DNA from: Aerococcus sp. HMSC062A02
GTDB taxonomy: Bacteria; Bacillota; Bacilli; Lactobacillales; Aerococcaceae
NCBI RefSeq assembly: GCF_001809535.1
Contig: NZ_KV797935.1
Span: forward strand, 1-64,000
Length of the DNA: 64,000 bases
Reading direction: 5' to 3'
Position numbers and translations under genes: made by a program. Of this stretch, positions 63,961 to 64,000 are shown piece after piece. Within the stretch, counting starts at the first letter, position 1. Every line of letters starts with the position of its first letter. The notes under the pieces are model-generated. The model had not been told where the DNA came from. It saw nothing but the letters and a program-made list of their open reading frames with translations, and searched no databases.

Positions 63961-64000
63961 CGGCACTTCCTCCTTAAGGCTATTATAGGCAGGAAAAAAA

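Overview
The window reads as chromosome of a low-to-moderate GC Gram-positive bacterium of the order Lactobacillales. An Aerococcaceae-like member is plausible, but that is inference and no search was run. Support: AGGAGG-type ribosome sites throughout, a PRPP-binding PurR, LuxS, ThiT behind a TPP riboswitch, a T-box leader, a CcpA cre site, Bce-type two-component/ABC modules and a GltB-less, PTS-rich carbon economy.

Layout. 0-11.3 kb: malP-malQ, a divergent LacI-type regulator, a PTS EIICB permease, an endonuclease/exonuclease/phosphatase-fold protein, rpiB, a GT-C type membrane protein and purR. 11.3-23.3 kb: a complete type I-E CRISPR-Cas operon (cas3, cas8e, cse2, cas7e, cas5e, cas6e, cas1e, cas2e fused to a DnaQ-like exonuclease) followed 17 nt later by a 7-repeat array. 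The locus is bracketed by toxin-like genes (two tandem small hydrophobic peptides upstream; a RelB/YafQ pair downstream, then a broken hicB) and by isolated, degenerate but still foldable CRISPR-repeat hairpins. 23.7-30 kb: an unknown cytosolic protein, TPP riboswitch-thiT, a split ThrE exporter, an AEC transporter, an aldo/keto reductase, luxS and a hydrolase. 30-38.2 kb: accessory and decaying DNA, with a candidate small RNA, a terminal-inverted-repeat element, a nonsense-broken nitroreductase, rlmCD with a duplicated 3' end, a frameshifted RhuM gene, an orphan mazF, a doubly broken gene and a frameshifted SDR. 38.4-42 kb: small regulators and secreted or membrane proteins. 42-52.1 kb: a polysaccharide cluster (ugd, glycosyltransferases, Wzy, Wzz-like, GT-C, Wzx) with tRNA-Arg(CCT) inside it. 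52.2-64 kb: T-box-brnQ, carbonic anhydrase, a Bce-type detoxification module, another GT-C protein, a second copy of the inverted-repeat element, and an OmpR/histidine-kinase pair.

How it works together. The malPQ genes and the PTS gene are each controlled at the promoter by LacI-type or CcpA-type sites and process maltodextrin/glucose. The CRISPR operon is intact in every catalytic motif I checked. Its 5' leader carries two 50-bp tandem units, each with a compensated CRISPR-repeat-like hairpin, and further upstream lies a one-spacer mini-array with the exact 61-nt I-E period next to the small hydrophobic peptides. The most interesting hypothesis here is that these act as crRNA-like regulators (as in CreA/CreR) or as Cas6e cleavage sites that couple the cas operon to adjacent toxins. 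This is inferred from position and folding only.

Limits: product names come from motif recognition in the translations. Several start sites were moved from the longest reading frame to an internal start with a better ribosome site.
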